Part shown: one piece after another, positions 6,203 to 13,961 of the stretch | How the letters are laid out: the number at the start of each line of letters is the position of its first letter | Numbering within the stretch: the first letter of the stretch is position 1 | IMG/VR virus record: IMGVR_UViG_3300025914_000024 | Coordinates: 1-42,783 of that record | Source of the DNA: a virus | Length of the DNA stretch: 42,783 bases | Reading direction: 5' to 3' (one strand) | The notes under the pieces: model-generated | Database searches by the model: none | What the model was told of the DNA's origin: nothing | Seen by the model: only the letters and a program-made list of their open reading frames with translations | Made by a program: the position numbers and the translations under genes

Positions 6203-6373
6203 ATGCAAAAAGGAAATCCTAAGATCGGCATCCGTTTTCGCCCGCATGAATTGGCGCATCTCAAGATGTTAGCTGAAGTCGCGGGCGTTCCACTGAGCAC
6301 GCTGATTCGTCGTGCCTGTCGCCCATTGCTTCAGAGTGCCGCAGAGCCGGAACAAAAACGCGAAGTGGCCTAA
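6203..6373 (+). CDS. RHH-type DNA-binding protein 2, 56 aa
   Basis: IGIRFRPHELAHLKMLAEVAGVPLSTLIRRA reads as a beta strand plus two helices of the Arc/CopG ribbon-helix-helix type, starting near residue 8. It lies immediately downstream of an operator cluster and upstream of the RepA-like ATPase, so it probably represses both divergent operons. ATG 6203 is the only in-frame ATG that leaves the operator outside the gene; GGAGG at 6184-6188 is somewhat far (14 bases), which leaves the start slightly uncertain. Confidence 0.65.
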   Translation: MQKGNPKIGIRFRPHELAHLKMLAEVAGVPLSTLIRRACRPLLQSAAEPEQKREVA

Positions 6374-6375
6374 CC

Positions 6376-7500
6376 GTGTCGGCCGCGGATGACGACGGGC
6401 CCAAAGTGATTCCATTGCGCGGGGAGTTGGCCGCGCCGCGAGAGCGTCTCCCGCTGGTCTGGTTCGATGACGCCAGTCCGGTTCTCAACATGCCGACAAT
6501 CGTCAAGGGCGTTCTGGCTGAGCGCTCGCTGAGCGTGATCTACGGCGAGTCGGGGTGCGGCAAGACGTTTCTCACCCTCGACCTGGCGCTGCACATCGCC
6601 GCGGGGTGGGAGTGGTTCGGGCACAAGACGGTCCAGACCGGCGTGGTCTACATCGCGGCTGAAGGCGGGTATGCGATCATGAACCGGATCGCCGCGTTCA
6701 AACTCGCTCATGATGGCCAGTCCTACGAGGGGCGCCTGCCATTCGCGATCATCCCCGCCCAGGTGAACCTGCTCGATCCGCATGCCGACCTGCTGCACCT
6801 GATCGAGCGGATCGCCCAGGCCGGCGAGATCTGCGGACGCAAGATCGGCCTGATCGTGGTGGACACGCTCTCTCGTGCTTTGGCTGGGGGCGACGAGAAC
6901 AGTTCGGTAGACATGGGCACCTTCGTCACCAATGTGGACCGTCTTCGCACAGAGACGGCCGCCCATGGGCTTCTGGTGCATCATACGGGCAAGGATGCGG
7001 CGCGGGGGTCGAGAGGCTGGTCAGGGCTTCGCGGAGCGCTGGATACGGAGATGGAGGTTGCGTGCGACCCGGTCAGCAAGCTTCGGACGCTGAAGATCAC
7101 GAAGCAGCGGGACCTTCCGACGGAGGGGGATTATCAGTTCAGATTGGAGAATGTGACGCTTGGCGAGGACATCGACGGCGACCCCGTCACATCGTGTTAT
7201 GTGACGGCATGTGACGAGGCTGTTTTTAGGCCCAAAAAGAAGCTCGCGAGTATCCCCGCTCTGGCTCTCCAGGAATTGGAGAATTGCATTTCCAATCATG
7301 GCTTTACCGCCCCAGGATCGAACCACATTCCGGGGGGCGTCACAGGCGTCACATCGACCCTCTGGAGAGACACCCTGATCATGGCCGGAATCATCAACAA
7401 GGAGGGCAATTATCGCGAGCAGTTTAAACGCATCAATGTGACGCTAAAAAGCGAAGGATTTATAGGCAGTTGGGACGAATTCGTGTGGCGCGTCACATAG
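6376..7500 (+). CDS. RepA-like AAA ATPase / replicative helicase
   Basis: The 374-aa protein has Walker A GESGCGKT at residues 57-64, an AAEGG segment near 93-97, Walker B LIVVDT near 158-163 and HHTGKDAARGSRG near 217-229, the signature of the RepA/AAA_25 family (RSF1010 RepA-like hexameric helicases). In phages these serve as replicative helicases or loaders. The C-terminal ~100 residues form a separate variable domain, possibly for origin binding. GTG at 6376 follows the RHH stop by two bases. The DNA encoding its last third and the region just beyond carry repeated CGTCACAT motifs, suggesting it acts on an origin overlapping its own 3' end. Confidence 0.83.
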   Translation: MSAADDDGPKVIPLRGELAAPRERLPLVWFDDASPVLNMPTIVKGVLAERSLSVIYGESGCGKTFLTLDLALHIAAGWEWFGHKTVQTGVVYIAAEGGYAIMNRIAAFKLAHDGQSYEGRLPFAIIPAQVNLLDPHADLLHLIERIAQAGEICGRKIGLIVVDTLSRALAGGDENSSVDMGTFVTNVDRLRTETAAHGLLVHHTGKDAARGSRGWSGLRGALDTEMEVACDPVSKLRTLKITKQRDLPTEGDYQFRLENVTLGEDIDGDPVTSCYVTACDEAVFRPKKKLASIPALALQELENCISNHGFTAPGSNHIPGGVTGVTSTLWRDTLIMAGIINKEGNYREQFKRINVTLKSEGFIGSWDEFVWRVT

Positions 7501-7597
7501 CGTCACATAGCGTCACATTTGTTCTTTGTGACACCCCGGCATCCCGACGTCACACTGCGGGGGTATATATATATAATATATATCCCCCGATGTGACG
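7151..7597. repeat. CGTCACAT iteron-like array, putative replication origin
   Basis: The 7-8-bp motif CGTCACA(T), in either orientation, occurs at 7151, 7185, 7199, 7209, 7338, 7347, 7436, 7491, 7501, 7511, 7526 (TGTGACA variant), 7548 and 7590. Three copies at 7491-7518 form a 10-bp tandem repeat (CGTCACATAG). The last two copies face each other across an AT-rich hairpin (7559-7588). Dense short repeats plus an AT-rich element beside a helicase gene resemble iteron origins of plasmids and some phages. Confidence 0.62.
7556..7589. other. AT-rich hairpin, possible DNA-unwinding element
   Basis: A run of alternating TA (7564-7583) is bounded by GGGGG on the left and CCCCC on the right, giving a near-perfect hairpin. 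It is flanked by CGTCACA (7548-7554) and TGTGACG (7591-7597). This is the most easily melted segment of the window and fits an unwinding element in the putative origin. Confidence 0.5.
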
Positions 7598-7656
7598 GTG
7601 CCCAGAATGGCAGAAAACCTAGAGTCCTGAGAGGTTGAAATTTGAAGGAAAATAGG

Positions 7657-7887
7657 ATGAAAATGCACATAACCGATCTCATCGAGACAAAAGCACGGAC
7701 CGAAGGCACCTACGCTGTGGCATATGCAATCCTTCAATTAGCCGAACATCACGGAAAATTGGCAGTTATCACAGACTCAATCGGTGGAAATATCTTCACT
7801 CCAACAGCAGGACCGGGAGCACTCGAATTCATCGGAATGGAACTGGCTAAGATCGCTCAAACGCTCGAGGATAGAGGTGAATCTTAA
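7657..7887 (+). CDS. Hypothetical protein, 76 aa
   Basis: AAGGA (7645-7649) stands upstream of ATG 7657; the earlier in-frame TTG at 7642 is less likely. The product is a mixed helical protein with ITDLIETKARTEG at the start and a Gly-rich centre, no family recognised. It follows the putative origin and overlaps the next gene by eleven bases. Confidence 0.6.
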   Translation: MKMHITDLIETKARTEGTYAVAYAILQLAEHHGKLAVITDSIGGNIFTPTAGPGALEFIGMELAKIAQTLEDRGES

Positions 7888-8161
7888 CCAGTCATTCGCA
7901 TCGCGTACGCAAGCGCTCGCACGGTCGCACATACGTGCGTATGCACAAGCGCGTAAGCAGGAAGGCAGAAGACTCGCCGCAGAGGCCATAGCCAAAGCCC
8001 TAAAGCCGCTCTTCGAGGAAGTGCCTGATCTAGATCCCGACATGCTGTCTGGCTACGTCGACCAGATACGCGGACCGCTCTGGTGGGCGGCTCCTCCGGG
8101 CTGCGCGCTGTTCGCCGAGGGGGAGAAGAAGGACGATGCCGTTCCAGACACGCAGAAGTAG
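7877..8161 (+). CDS. Hypothetical protein, 94 aa
   Basis: GTG at 7877 with upstream GAGG gives a 94-aa protein with a long basic helix (QALARSHIRAYAQARKQEG) and a WW pair near residue 69. No family is recognised. It is the last gene of the replication operon before the structured noncoding stretch. Confidence 0.55.
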   Translation: MNLNQSFASRTQALARSHIRAYAQARKQEGRRLAAEAIAKALKPLFEEVPDLDPDMLSGYVDQIRGPLWWAAPPGCALFAEGEKKDDAVPDTQK

Positions 8162-8533
8162 CAGAACTTCTTGTTAACCGCAGCACTATAAGATTTATTA
8201 TGGAAAATAGGCTCGTTGTTAATACTTTATCCGTTTGTTATCAGTGTGTTACGGATTGATGTCAGGACAACCATTACGTGTTGCACGATGGCATACAACA
8301 TGTAGTGGGTCGGATTGTGCATTCCAGTTTTGATCGAGGCTCGCGCTGGCGATCGTAGGAGGGCCCTGCCCCTCGGCCTGTCCCACCCGGGGAGCCTCGA
8401 TGGCCTGGCCGCGGCGCCGATGCCTGCCTGTTCGAACTGGGGGATTTCACCCCCCGACGGGGCGTTGAGAAAAATTTAGAGACCAGGGTCTCAACGTCGC
8501 CACACTTGCCAAATTGTCCCATTATAATATCCT
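8162..8533. other. Noncoding stretch with stem-loops upstream of packaging genes
   Basis: No convincing gene lies in these ~370 bases. The first ~170 bases are AT-rich, the rest GC-rich with hairpins: TCGAGGCTC (8334-8342) pairs with GAGCCTCGA (8392-8400); GGGGG (8439-8443) pairs with CCCCC (8450-8454); CGTTGAGA (8463-8470) pairs with TCTCAACG (8489-8496), enclosing GAGACC-AG-GGTCTC (8479-8492). TGTCCCAC, the operator half-site of 6126, recurs at 8379-8386. Its position before terL suits a packaging or late-control region. Confidence 0.6.
8515..8528 (+). promoter_or_regulatory. Candidate late promoter -10 with operator-like half-site
   Basis: A perfect TATAAT (8523-8528) stands a few bases before the first late gene, with TGTCCCA (8515-8521) immediately in front. 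TTGCCA at 8506 is too close (11 bases) to act as its -35, so it may need an activator or be non-functional. The half-site matches the one in the 6126-6183 operator. Confidence 0.38.
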
Positions 8534-8539
8534 GTGGAT

Positions 8540-8794
8540 ATGACCTTTGATCACGCGGCGGAGATCGTTCTTGGGGTAACCGGCCTGTGCGGTTGGGCCC
8601 TTGCGCTGGTCGAGTCGTTCCGGGTTGAGAAGTACCGTTCGCTCGCGCGCGCGTATATGGAGATGTGTCGGGTTGCGGAGCGTGAGGCTCGGGAGGCGGC
8701 AAGGTATGTGCCGCGGCGCGGGGCTGGTGGTCGGTGGGCTCCGAAGCGTCTGGGGTCCTTCGTCGCCGAGCAATCTTCATGGTTGGAACAATGA
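8540..8794 (+). CDS. Small membrane protein, 84 aa
   Basis: A hydrophobic segment (IVLGVTGLCGWALALV, residues 9-24) precedes a basic helical tail. ATG 8540 is taken; GTG 8534 is equally possible and neither has a clear ribosome site. It opens the late operon and overlaps the next ATG by ATGA. Function unknown. Confidence 0.55.
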   Translation: MTFDHAAEIVLGVTGLCGWALALVESFRVEKYRSLARAYMEMCRVAEREAREAARYVPRRGAGGRWAPKRLGSFVAEQSSWLEQ

Positions 8795-9003
8795 AGCTTG
8801 AGTTTCAGAAGCCGTCGAGTCACATCGCGGGTGCTTGGTATGATCCTGTTACGCGGAAGCTCAGGGTAGAGTTTCAGTATGGCGGGTCTGTGGTGCATGA
8901 GGGTGTTCCGGAGAGCATGGCTTCGGACTTTGCGTCGTCGGAGAGCCCGGGCGGATTTCACCATAGGCATTTGAAGGGGCGGTATGGTGGAAAAGCGGGC
9001 TGA
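8791..9003 (+). CDS. KTSC-domain protein, 70 aa
   Basis: The sequence SSHIAGAWYDPVTRKLRV, then F-Y-G-G-x-V-V-H, GVPESMASDF and SSESPGGF-HHRHLKGRY follows the KTSC domain pattern (S-x-I...Y-D...L-V-F...G...Y...V-P...F...S-x-G-x-F). This small domain is common in phages and bacteria; its function is not established, though a nucleic-acid role has been suggested. ATG 8791 overlaps the preceding stop. Confidence 0.72.
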   Translation: MKLEFQKPSSHIAGAWYDPVTRKLRVEFQYGGSVVHEGVPESMASDFASSESPGGFHHRHLKGRYGGKAG

Positions 9004-9157
9004 GGTTGAGCGTCCGGGTTGGCATCGTCATATCTATAAGATGCGGACGCTCCCGGAGTATGTAGCGGACCCGGTTGATCGGTTTGAGCATTGCCCGATC
9101 TGTGGTTGCGAGCCGACGGAGTTTCTCGGGGGCCCGGCGCCGGCTCACGACGATTGA
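8984..9157 (+). CDS. Zn-knuckle small protein, 57 aa
   Basis: ATG 8984 overlaps the KTSC gene by 20 bases and has a purine-rich GAAGGGGCGG upstream. The product ends with a CPICGCEP cluster. GWHRHIYKMRTLPEYV precedes it. Only one CxxC pair is present, so zinc would need His ligands. Its stop overlaps the terL start (TTGA), suggesting a partner or small-terminase-like role, which is not supported by motif. Confidence 0.52.
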   Translation: MVEKRAEVERPGWHRHIYKMRTLPEYVADPVDRFEHCPICGCEPTEFLGGPAPAHDD

Positions 9158-11157
9158 GCGAACTTCCGTTTATCCCTGAGTCTCGCGAGGACACGCTTCG
9201 GGTTTTGAGCGCGGACCGTCGTCTTGCGCATGAGATTCTTTTTAAGCATCGGAGGCCGAATGCGACGCCGGAGGCGCATGGTCTGGTGGTCGATGATCTT
9301 CATGGCGGGTCGAAGCGGCTGCTGGTGATGGCGTTTCGGGGGTTCGGGAAGAGCACGCTGGCTGAAGAGGCGGTTGTTCTGAAGGCGTGTTACCAGGAAT
9401 TTTGGAACTGGCTGCTGCTGGGGTCTTCTTATGATCGTGCGTGCGAGCGGCTGCATTCGATCAAGCATGAGTTTGAGACGAATGAGAGATTGATCGAGCT
9501 GTTCGGGGAGTTGCGGGGGCCGGTCTGGACCGAGGACAAGATCGAGCTGAAGACGGGGCGGATGATCCAGGCGCTGGGCCGGGGGCAGGCGTTGCGCGGG
9601 GTGAAGTATCTGGATCGTCGTCCGGATGGGGTTTTGGCGGACGATATCGAGACTTTGGACGATGTTAGGACCCCGGAGGCAAGGGACAAGACGCAGCGCT
9701 GGTTCATGGCGGATGTGATCCCGGCGTGCGATCCGTCGGCGACGGTGCAGGTGCTGGCGACCCCGCTTGACCCGGAGAGCCTGCCGATGCGGCTGGTCGC
9801 GGACTCTAAAGATATCGAAGGTCAGTGGAAGGTTAGAACGATCCCGATTGAGTATTTGGATAGTAATAATGTCAGGCGTTCGACCTGGCCGGATCGGTTC
9901 CCGATGCCGTTGGTGGATGAGTTGCGGAACGGTCTCGCGCGGCAGGGGCTGATCCGGGATTATCGGCGGGAGTATCTCTGCCAGGCGGAGGTGCCGGAGG
10001 AGAAGCCGTTCGTGCGGGAGATGATCCGGGTGGCGCCACAGGTGAGGACCTGGCAGGCGGTCTATGCGATGATCGATCCGGCGCGGACCGTGAACAGGAA
10101 CAGTGCAACCACAGGGTGTGCCGTCTGGTCATGGATCGGGAATAGATTAGTGGTGTGGGAGAGTTGGGCGAAACTCTTGATGCCGGACGAGATCGTGGCG
10201 TCTCTGTTTGCGATCGATGACGAGTTTCATCCGGTCGTGATCGGGGTGGAAGAGGACGGGCTGAACGAGTTCCTGATGCAGCCGATCAGGCGGGAGCAGG
10301 CGCGGCGGGGTCAGGCTCTGCCGGTGAAGGCTTTGCGGGCGCCGAAAGGCAAGATGGATTTTATCCGGTCGCTGCAGCCGTTCTTCAACGCGCGCGAGGT
10401 GATCTTCAACAAGGAACTGAAGGACCTCACGGGTCAGTTGCTGTCGTTTCCGACCGGCAGGATCGATGCGCCGAATGCTCTCGCGTACGCGTTAAAGTTG
10501 CGGTCAGGCCAGCCTATTTATGAAGATTTTGGGCTGGAGCATGTGGCCGAGGATTTGACCATTCTTCCCGGGCGTCCGGTGTGGCTGGCGGTGGGTGCGA
10601 CCGGGCATCATGTCTCAGCCGCGCTGTGCCAGGTGGTGAATGGCGCGGTCCGGATCTATGCGGACTGGGTGCGCGAGGGCACGGCGGACGAAGTGCTTGG
10701 CGGGATCATCGCCGAGGCGGGCCTGGAGGCGCGGCAGTCTCTCAGGGTCGTGGTGGCACCCCAGCATTTTGACAAATATTCGAATGTCGGGTTGATCCAG
10801 GCGGCAAACCGGGTGCCGGTCGAGGTGAACGCGGGCACGCCGCCTGAGCTTGGGCGCCCGGATGTGCGGACCTTGCTGCAGACCAAGGTGCATGGATTCC
10901 CGGGGCTGATGGTCTCCTCGCGGTCGCGCTGGTGTCTGAACGGCTTCGCTGGCGGCTACGCGCGCGCCCTCGCCAAGCAAGGATTTGTGTCCGATACGGC
11001 TGAAGAGGGGCAATACCGCGTGCTGCTCGAGGCGGTCGAAAGTTTTGTCGGCTTGATGCGGGTAGGCGTTCTGGAGGAAGATCGCAGCGAGCGGGTCTAT
11101 GCGACGGCAAGGGATGGCCGACGATATGTCTCCGCGCTGGCGAGGCCCCGTGGATGA
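9154..11157 (+). CDS. terL: Terminase large subunit
   Basis: The 667-aa protein is the packaging motor. The ATPase half has Walker A-like AFRGFGKST at residues 60-68 and Walker B VLADDIE at about 160-166. The nuclease half begins near YAMIDPA (about 310-316), the first acidic residue of the RNase-H-like fold, with VEEDGLNEF further on. It would cut and pump concatemeric DNA through the portal at 11751-13850. TTG 9154 overlaps the previous stop and sits just before the conserved N-terminal helix. No small terminase subunit is recognised; one of the small neighbours at 8540-9157 or 11154-11754 could fill that role. Confidence 0.9.
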   Translation: MSELPFIPESREDTLRVLSADRRLAHEILFKHRRPNATPEAHGLVVDDLHGGSKRLLVMAFRGFGKSTLAEEAVVLKACYQEFWNWLLLGSSYDRACERLHSIKHEFETNERLIELFGELRGPVWTEDKIELKTGRMIQALGRGQALRGVKYLDRRPDGVLADDIETLDDVRTPEARDKTQRWFMADVIPACDPSATVQVLATPLDPESLPMRLVADSKDIEGQWKVRTIPIEYLDSNNVRRSTWPDRFPMPLVDELRNGLARQGLIRDYRREYLCQAEVPEEKPFVREMIRVAPQVRTWQAVYAMIDPARTVNRNSATTGCAVWSWIGNRLVVWESWAKLLMPDEIVASLFAIDDEFHPVVIGVEEDGLNEFLMQPIRREQARRGQALPVKALRAPKGKMDFIRSLQPFFNAREVIFNKELKDLTGQLLSFPTGRIDAPNALAYALKLRSGQPIYEDFGLEHVAEDLTILPGRPVWLAVGATGHHVSAALCQVVNGAVRIYADWVREGTADEVLGGIIAEAGLEARQSLRVVVAPQHFDKYSNVGLIQAANRVPVEVNAGTPPELGRPDVRTLLQTKVHGFPGLMVSSRSRWCLNGFAGGYARALAKQGFVSDTAEEGQYRVLLEAVESFVGLMRVGVLEEDRSERVYATARDGRRYVSALARPRG

Positions 11158-11330
11158 ACGAAATCGCTGACCTGCCGGAGTGGGTCGATAATCTCTCCAG
11201 CAACGAGATCGCAGCCATCGCAGCCCAGAACTACCCCAAGGTCGCGATGGAGTTCCTTGGGCGCCCCGATATTCTATTCTGCGTACTGTACGCCCGCGCC
11301 AAAGTGAGAGAGATGGGGGGTCGTGACTAG
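11154..11330 (+). CDS. Hypothetical protein, 58 aa
   Basis: ATG overlaps the terL stop (ATGA). The 58-aa helical acidic protein starts MNEIADLPEWVDNLSSNEI, reminiscent of a small adaptor, with no recognised family. It overlaps the next gene by eight bases, supporting expression with terL and portal. Confidence 0.6.
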   Translation: MNEIADLPEWVDNLSSNEIAAIAAQNYPKVAMEFLGRPDILFCVLYARAKVREMGGRD

Positions 11331-11544
11331 AAAAGACAAAAAGGGCGAGGCTCTAAGGGACGCCATAGGTTGTACTCGGCAACTTGCTGCGATGGCGGTA
11401 AAGGTGCGTCAACATCCCGGGATCCCCGAGGACCCTTACCTTAGTGTCGTCATCCATGATTTCGAGAACGCTTCTGTTAATCTTGCCGTGTGGCTGAGCA
11501 ATCCTGTCTCAACGCCGATGAAGTCGATCTACGATCGGAAGTGA
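11323..11544 (+). CDS. Hypothetical protein, 73 aa
   Basis: GTG at 11323, with GGGGGG just upstream as a possible ribosome site, opens a 73-aa mostly helical protein (ALRDAIGCTRQLAAMAVKV). No family recognised. It lies between terL and portal with its stop three bases from the next ATG. Confidence 0.55.
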   Translation: MTRKDKKGEALRDAIGCTRQLAAMAVKVRQHPGIPEDPYLSVVIHDFENASVNLAVWLSNPVSTPMKSIYDRK

Positions 11545-11547
11545 TAG

Positions 11548-11754
11548 ATGGACAAAGACAGGCTCGAGAAGACGGCTTCCGGCCTGTTCTTCATCTCCCG
11601 CAAGCCCCCGGTTGGCGACGGCAAGACCTGGTTCTATGAGCAGATGCCGTGGCCGGAGGGGATCTGGACGCACAACACCGCCACGATTTTCTTTACCGCT
11701 GAGGAGGCGAAAGAGGCATATTCGCGTCAATACGACGCCGAACTGGAAGAATGA
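11548..11754 (+). CDS. Hypothetical protein, 68 aa
   Basis: A 68-aa acidic protein with several Trp/Phe residues (FFISRKPPVGDGKTWFYEQM), ending AYSRQYDAELEE. No family recognised. Its stop overlaps the portal ATG (ATGA), so it is co-translated with the portal. Confidence 0.6.
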   Translation: MDKDRLEKTASGLFFISRKPPVGDGKTWFYEQMPWPEGIWTHNTATIFFTAEEAKEAYSRQYDAELEE

Positions 11755-13850
11755 TGCCCAAAAAGACCGAGCGCGACACCGAACTGTCAGGCCGGGAGAA
11801 GATCAAGGAGAAGCTCCTCGATCTCTATTCCTCGATCGACAAGGCGTTCGCCGATGCTGGCGACCGGATCAATGACCAGATGGATTTCTGGGACATCTAC
11901 AATTGCGATATCGGCGACAAGCAGTTCTACCAGGGGAACGCCGAGATCTATCTGCCGATCGTGCGCGACGCGATCGATGCGCGGGTGACCCGATTCACCA
12001 ATCAGGTTTTCCCCGGATCGGGCCGCTACGTCGAGGTGGTGACCCCCGACGCGGAACTACCGTTTCATTATATGGCCCTGCTTGAACATTATGTGGATAC
12101 TGCGCGATTACGCGATCTCGTGATTCCAGCGGTCCTGCGCAACGGAGACATAGAAGGGCAGTGGAACCTCTATGTCTCTTGGAAGGACACCAAGCGGCAT
12201 GTCACCTATAAACGGCGCCATGGGCCCGAGGTCGACGGGATCGAACTGGGGGAAGACGAGGCCGAGCCGATTGACGATGTGGTTAACGAGGTGCTGGAGG
12301 AATCCACGCCGCATGTCGAGGTGATCCCCGACTCTGATGTGATGGTCCTGCCGGCCATGTCCGACTCGATCGATGAGGCGCTGGCGACCGGCGGGAGTGT
12401 CACCATCCTCCGCCGTTGGACCAAGGCCAAGATCAAGCAAATGATGGCCGACGGCGAGATCACCGAAGATGCCGGCGACGCGATGGTCGATTGCCTGGAC
12501 GGCAAGAAGGGCCAAAGAATTGACGCCAAGAAAGCGCATGTTGACTCTGCGGGGATCAATTCTGCGGGCAAATATGCTCTCGTTTACGAAACGTGGACGA
12601 TGCTTGAGGTGGACAAGGAAAGACGGCTCTGCCGTGCTTACTATGGTGCCTCGGACATTATCCTGGGCTGTAAACTCAACCCCTACTGGTGTGACCTCTG
12701 TCCGCTTATTTCTGCGCCGCTCAAGAAGGTATCGGGCAGCTTTAAGGGTATTAGCCAGGTCAAGCCGGTAGCCGCGGTCCAATACTCGGCGAACGACTTC
12801 ATGAACCAGGGCGCCGACTCGGCCACCTACGGCCTGCTGCCCATCATCATGACCGACCCGATCAAGAACCCGCGGGTGGGCTCGATGGTGCTGGATCTCG
12901 CCGCCGTCTGGGAGGTTGACCCGAATTCGACCAAGTTCGCCCAGTTCCCGCAACTCTGGAAAGACGCGCTCGAGCTGATCGCCTCGGCGCGCGCGCAGAT
13001 CTTCCAGTCGCTGGGGGTCAACTCGGCGATGATCCCGGGAACGACCAAGAGCGGCAAGCAGAGCCAGGCCGACGTCGCGCGCGAGCAGCAGGTTGACATT
13101 CTGACCACAGCGGATGTCGTAACCTCGTTGGAGTCCGGCATCCTGACCCCCTTGGTTCAGCGCTTCGCCTGGTACGATGCGCAGTTCAGAGATAAAGAGA
13201 TTACCGTGCGCGCGTACGGGCGCGAGGGGCTGCAGGCAGAAATGGAGGTGGTGCCGCCCTTCCAGATGAACACGCGGTTCTGGTTCAAGTGGCTGGGGGT
13301 CGAGCAGGCCAGAAGTGTCCAGCTCATGCAGACCCAGATGTCCACGATCAATGTGCTGCGCGGGATCCCGCCCCAGCAATACCCCGGATACCGCCTGAAT
13401 CTGGTCCCCGCGATCGAGCGGATGATGGAGGCGAGCTTCGGGCCGCGGCTGGCGCCCAAGATATTCGAGAGCATGAAGGAACAGCTTTCGATGCAGCCGG
13501 ACCAGGAGAACCAGTTGCTGGCCGAGGGCTTCGAGCTACCCGTGAGCCCGTTCGACGACGACCAGGCGCATATCCGGTCGCATTATCAATTGATGCAGGC
13601 GGCGGGCGACCCGACCGGGCAGATACGGGCCCACATCCAACGCCATTCGATGCAGTTGCAGGCCCGGCTCCAGGCGCAGGCCCAGGCTCAGATCGGTCCG
13701 CCTGGAGAGCCAGGGGTGCCGGGCGGCGCCGGTCCGGGAGTGGCTGGAACGCCGCGGCAGGGGGCGCAGGTCGGGCAGACCAGACCGCAGGGTCCCCCTG
13801 GGCAGATCCATAGGGATCAGATGCCTTTGTCCTTTCCCCGAAAAGCGTAA
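11751..13850 (+). CDS. Portal protein
   Basis: The 699-aa protein sits between terL and scaffold and has portal-like features: an N-terminal helical region, DFWDIYNCDIGDKQFYQGNA then LPIVRDAIDARVTRFTNQVFPG, the long central stem and crown region, and a Gln/Pro-rich C-terminus after residue ~640. Large portals of this type occur in P22- and N4-like podoviruses. Twelve copies would form the DNA channel bound by terminase during packaging and by the connector afterwards. A MM start allows either ATG 11751 or 11754. Confidence 0.85.
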   Translation: MMPKKTERDTELSGREKIKEKLLDLYSSIDKAFADAGDRINDQMDFWDIYNCDIGDKQFYQGNAEIYLPIVRDAIDARVTRFTNQVFPGSGRYVEVVTPDAELPFHYMALLEHYVDTARLRDLVIPAVLRNGDIEGQWNLYVSWKDTKRHVTYKRRHGPEVDGIELGEDEAEPIDDVVNEVLEESTPHVEVIPDSDVMVLPAMSDSIDEALATGGSVTILRRWTKAKIKQMMADGEITEDAGDAMVDCLDGKKGQRIDAKKAHVDSAGINSAGKYALVYETWTMLEVDKERRLCRAYYGASDIILGCKLNPYWCDLCPLISAPLKKVSGSFKGISQVKPVAAVQYSANDFMNQGADSATYGLLPIIMTDPIKNPRVGSMVLDLAAVWEVDPNSTKFAQFPQLWKDALELIASARAQIFQSLGVNSAMIPGTTKSGKQSQADVAREQQVDILTTADVVTSLESGILTPLVQRFAWYDAQFRDKEITVRAYGREGLQAEMEVVPPFQMNTRFWFKWLGVEQARSVQLMQTQMSTINVLRGIPPQQYPGYRLNLVPAIERMMEASFGPRLAPKIFESMKEQLSMQPDQENQLLAEGFELPVSPFDDDQAHIRSHYQLMQAAGDPTGQIRAHIQRHSMQLQARLQAQAQAQIGPPGEPGVPGGAGPGVAGTPRQGAQVGQTRPQGPPGQIHRDQMPLSFPRKA

Positions 13851-13961
13851 ATCAAGATGCCGCTTGTCAAGTTCAAAGTTTTAGGACAATCCTAGTCGCC
13901 ACTCGTCTCGCCCCACGTCACGGGGCCCCGTTGGCTAACGTTAAAGCCGGAGCAGAAATAA
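13851..13961 (+). promoter_or_regulatory. Portal-scaffold intergenic region with palindrome and weak RBS hairpin
   Basis: ACGGGGCCCCGT (13920-13931) is a perfect 12-bp palindrome. GGCT (13933-13936) can pair with AGCC (13945-13948), placing GGAG (13949-13952) at the base of a small stem nine bases before the scaffold ATG. The layout resembles the stronger hairpins before the capsid gene and the gene at 36890. No promoter is evident. Confidence 0.45.

Noticed and set aside
8439-8455. GGGGG/CCCCC hairpin as a transcription terminator
   Set aside because: No T-run follows on either strand.
8425-8460. TTCGAAC-containing segment that resembles a tRNA T-arm
   Set aside because: The flanking bases do not form a T-stem and no acceptor or anticodon stem could be folded around it.
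12108-13379. Long minus-strand open frame of 423 aa
   Set aside because: Fully antisense to the portal gene, rich in Arg/His/Leu as expected for the reverse of a GC-rich gene, no motif or ribosome site.
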